This document shows positions 13,979 through 16,529 of a DNA stretch of 16,529 bases, piece after piece. The position numbers and the translations under genes were made by a program. The stretch covers positions 1 to 16,529 of the forward strand of contig DAISJM010000058.1 in the NCBI GenBank assembly GCA_036821485.1. The letters are read 5' to 3'. Position 1 is the stretch's first letter. The number at the start of each line of letters is the position of its first letter. This DNA is from DAISJM01 sp036821485 (lineage in GTDB: Bacteria > Verrucomicrobiota > Kiritimatiellia > CAIQIC01 > JAGNIJ01). The notes under the pieces were generated by a model, which ran no database searches, had not been told where the DNA came from, and saw only the letters and a list, made by a program, of their open reading frames with translations.

Positions 13979-15775
13979 TCAACCCTTGCTCTCGCCGCTC
14001 TCTTCCTTATCCTTGGCCTTGTCGCCCGGATGCCATTCCTGCCCCTCTGCTCCGCTGGCGCCCATGGCGGCATCAAATGCGCCTGCCAGGTCCACCAGAT
14101 CTTCACCGGGGCGAAGACCTTCCAACATGGAGTCATCAACAACGAATTCTTCCTCAGGCAACTTGGCTGCCTTGATGCTCAGGCCGATGCGGCGCTCCAC
14201 TGGATCGATCTTGATCACACGAGCTTCGACATCCTGACCAGGCTGCAGCACGTCGCGCACCTTCTGAACACGATCATCGCTGATCTGGCTGATGTGAACG
14301 AGGCCGTCCACCCCTTCCTCGATCTCAACGAACGCACCGAACGAGGCGAGCTTCGTAACCTTGCCCTTAACCAATTGCCCCACGTGGAAGCGTGACGAGA
14401 TGCTGGTCCAAGGATCGTTCTGGGCCTGCTTGAGTCCAAGGCTGATGCGCTGACTGGTGGAGTCCACCTCAAGCACAACGGCTTCGACCTCATCGCCCTT
14501 CTTGAGGACCTCGGAGGGATGATTAACCTTCCGCGTCCACGACATGTCGGACACATGGATCATCCCATCCACACCTTCTTCCAACTCAACAAAGGCGCCG
14601 TAGTTCGTGAAGTTCCTCACTTTGCCCTTCACGCGAGCACCAATGGGATACCTCTCGGCAACCAGCTCCCAAGGATTCTGTTCCGTCTGACGGATACCGA
14701 GGGAGATCTTCTGTTCATCCTTGTTGAAGTTCAGGACGACCGCATCGACCTCGTCGCCCACGTTCAACACGTCTGAAGCACGCGCAATGCGCTTGGTCCA
14801 CGACATCTCAGACACATGAACCAGCCCCTCGACCCCTTCTTCCAACTGCACAAAAGCGCCATAAGGAACAAGGTTAACAATCTTGCCACGAACCCGGGTA
14901 CCCACGGGGTACTTGCTCTCGATATCATCCCACGGATTCGGCATCCGCTGCTTCAGGCCGAGAGAGACGCGCTCCTTCTCCAAGTTCACGTCGAGCACGA
15001 CCACCTCGATCTCCTGACCCACCTGCACCATCTCAGAAGGATGGTTCAGGCGACCCCAGCTGATATCGGTGATGTGAAGAAGGCCGTCCATCCCGTTCAG
15101 GTCGACAAAAGCGCCGAAATCGGTGATGTTCTTTACGTACCCCTTGCGGATCTGCCCAATCTGAATCTCCGTCAGCAACTTCTTTTTCTGCTCACGCCGG
15201 CGATCCTCAAGCAGCTCGCGCCGAGATAGCACGATATTGCGACGATCCTTGTTGATCTTAAGAATTCGGAACTCGACCTTCTTGCCGACGAGGTCATCCG
15301 GGTTCCGGACGGGAAGAACATCCAATTGTGAGCCGGGCAGGAAAGCATCCACGCCCACATCCACGATCATGCCGCCCTTGACGCGAGCCGTGATGGTGCC
15401 CTCGATGATTCCACCCTCCTTGCAGGTGGAAAGCACGCGATCCCAGCAGCGCTGCTGTTCGGCCTTCTGCTTGCTGAGGACGACCATCCCATCGTCATCC
15501 TCCAAACTCTCCAGAAGGACCTCGATCTCATCGCCGGGCTTGAGTGTCGCAATGTCCTTGAATTCAAAAGCGCGAATCACGCCTTCGGACTTATAGCCGA
15601 TGTCGACCAGGACTTCATTCGGACGGACCTCGATGATCCTGCCCTTGACAATGGAACCCTCCGCAACGTTCTTGAGGGTTTCCGCATAGAGCTTGGCCAT
15701 CGTGGCCTGCTCGTCACCTTCGAGCTTCTCGATATCGAAGTCTACGTGCTTCTTCTTGGCTTTGGCGTGTTCCAT
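13979..15775 (-). CDS. rpsA: 30S ribosomal protein S1
   Basis: An mRNA-binding protein of the small ribosomal subunit, 598 residues, with six S1 (OB-fold) repeats at about 40-102, 121-187, 206-276, 293-363, 380-450 and 467-537. Repeats 3-6 show the typical GAFVxL...GLxHxS pattern. The first two are the divergent, ribosome-anchoring type. An acidic tail with Gly/Lys ends the protein. The ATG at 15775 was chosen because the conserved N-terminal region starts soon after. An in-frame ATG at 15817 adds 14 non-conserved-looking residues and has a weak GGA seven bases upstream. Neither has a strong ribosome binding site, as is common for rpsA, which is often self-regulated. It follows the rRNA operon on the same strand. 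Confidence 0.96.
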   Translation of the reverse strand: MEHAKAKKKHVDFDIEKLEGDEQATMAKLYAETLKNVAEGSIVKGRIIEVRPNEVLVDIGYKSEGVIRAFEFKDIATLKPGDEIEVLLESLEDDDGMVVLSKQKAEQQRCWDRVLSTCKEGGIIEGTITARVKGGMIVDVGVDAFLPGSQLDVLPVRNPDDLVGKKVEFRILKINKDRRNIVLSRRELLEDRRREQKKKLLTEIQIGQIRKGYVKNITDFGAFVDLNGMDGLLHITDISWGRLNHPSEMVQVGQEIEVVVLDVNLEKERVSLGLKQRMPNPWDDIESKYPVGTRVRGKIVNLVPYGAFVQLEEGVEGLVHVSEMSWTKRIARASDVLNVGDEVDAVVLNFNKDEQKISLGIRQTEQNPWELVAERYPIGARVKGKVRNFTNYGAFVELEEGVDGMIHVSDMSWTRKVNHPSEVLKKGDEVEAVVLEVDSTSQRISLGLKQAQNDPWTSISSRFHVGQLVKGKVTKLASFGAFVEIEEGVDGLVHISQISDDRVQKVRDVLQPGQDVEARVIKIDPVERRIGLSIKAAKLPEEEFVVDDSMLEGLRPGEDLVDLAGAFDAAMGASGAEGQEWHPGDKAKDKEESGESKG

Positions 15776-15829
15776 AATAGTTCTGTTCTTCGTTTCCGGG
15801 CGTACCTGGCCGTCCATGGCCTAATCCAC

Positions 15830-15852
15830 GGGAAACAGCCCACTCATTTCCC
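15830..15852 (-). promoter_or_regulatory. stem-loop in the rpsA leader
   Basis: GGGAAA (15830-15835) pairs with TTTCCC (15847-15852) around an 11-base loop, within the presumed 5' leader of rpsA. S1 commonly represses its own translation through leader structure. This small stem is compatible with that, but on its own it is weak evidence. Confidence 0.25.
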
Positions 15853-15864
15853 ACGGGGTTGGGT

Positions 15865-15893
15865 TCATTAACACAACCCACCTGCCACAGCAA
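15865..15893 (-). promoter_or_regulatory. possible rpsA promoter
   Basis: TTGCTG (15893-15888) and TAATGA (15870-15865) with a 17-base spacer lie between the rRNA terminator and rpsA. The -35 box is fair and the -10 box is poor. A promoter is expected somewhere here because the terminator separates rpsA from the rRNA operon. Confidence 0.3.
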
Positions 15894-15894
15894 G

Positions 15895-15938
15895 CATCAA
15901 AAGACAATGGGCCGCTTCCTACATCGGAAGCGGCCCAT
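15895..15938 (-). terminator. intrinsic terminator of the rRNA operon
   Basis: A perfect 13-bp GC-rich stem (15907-15919 with 15926-15938) has a 6-base loop. On the minus strand it is followed by TGTCTTTTG. It lies 12 bases beyond the 5S 3' end. This is a strong classical terminator for the 23S-5S transcript and isolates rpsA from it. Confidence 0.88.
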
Positions 15939-15950
15939 CAAAGAAATAAT

Positions 15951-16064
15951 CCCGGCAACGAGCTACTCTCCCATGGCCTTACCCACAGTACCATCGCCGC
16001 TGAAGAGCTTAACGGCCGTGTTCGGAATGGGAACGGGTGTATCCTCATCGCTATGGTCACCGGG
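15951..16064 (-). rRNA. rrf: 5S ribosomal RNA
   Basis: About 114 nt. The ends pair as CCCGG/CCGGG (helix I). The conserved core is present: CCCGTTCCCATTCCGAACACGG in the loop B/C region (16019-16040 region), AAGCTCTTCAGCG, and GGGAGAGTAG near the 3' end. It is followed by the operon terminator. The ends are placed by helix I pairing and may be off by a few bases. Confidence 0.95.
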
Positions 16065-16147
16065 AAAAAGAGTATTGCATAGAGAGGGCTTCGACGGCCC
16101 TTCCTCACGGGGCGATGCTCACGCACCGTCCCGTGCAGGAAATAAAT

Positions 16148-16529
<382 letters not shown>

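Noticed and set aside
13615..15229. Plus-strand open frames opposite tyrS and rpsA
   Set aside because: They are antisense shadows of highly conserved genes and have no domains.

Overview
This is a chromosomal window from a GC-rich, Gram-negative-type bacterium. Supporting signs are many Sec signal peptides, probable lipoproteins, a complete MoxR/Bat operon, and TrmL and S1 of ordinary bacterial type. The combination of a Bat operon, a tRNA-linked GIY-YIG gene and heptameric intergenic repeats makes me think of the PVC group (Kiritimatiellota, Lentisphaerota or Verrucomicrobiota), but no phylogenetic marker was compared and this is only a guess. The rRNA genes point only to Bacteria.

Layout. 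(1) Positions 26-639, minus strand: a canonical promoter drives tRNA-Ala(GGC). Directly after its CCA end come two tandem 48-bp hairpin repeats, a 98-codon GIY-YIG endonuclease gene, a GC-rich hairpin and a perfect 33-bp copy of the tRNA 3' end. This looks like a tiny (about 430 bp) mobile unit sitting behind a tRNA gene, and it is the most interesting part of the window. (2) 725-2143, plus strand: an exported protein of uncertain function and the tRNA wobble methyltransferase TrmL. (3) 2217-10897, plus strand: a MoxR/Bat operon. In order it encodes the MoxR AAA+ ATPase, a DUF58 protein, a DUF4381/BatD-like membrane protein, BatA- and BatB-like von Willebrand A (vWA) membrane proteins, a BatC-like TPR protein with a long glutamine tract, BatD, BatE and a small membrane protein. 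Five of its junctions are ATGA overlaps, so translation is probably coupled. (4) 10904-13890, minus strand: alanine racemase, a KTSC-domain envelope protein, tRNA-Arg(UCU) with its own strong promoter, and tyrosyl-tRNA synthetase. (5) 13979-16529, minus strand: ribosomal protein S1 with six S1 domains, preceded by the rRNA operon terminator, 5S rRNA and the 3' end of 23S rRNA, which runs off the window edge.

How the genes work together. In the minus-strand half, 23S, 5S, rpsA, tyrS and tRNA-Arg form a co-directional block devoted to translation. It is followed by cell-wall (alr) and envelope genes that meet the Bat operon tail to tail across a 6-bp gap. The Bat operon should build an inner-membrane/periplasmic assembly. 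MoxR is the cytoplasmic ATPase, DUF58, BatA and BatB carry the metal-binding vWA folds, and BatC, BatD, BatE and the extra protein carry TPR, beta-sandwich and SH3-like interaction surfaces. Its biochemical function is not established. The intergenic gaps not listed as features are all shorter than 200 bp and show nothing further that I can support.
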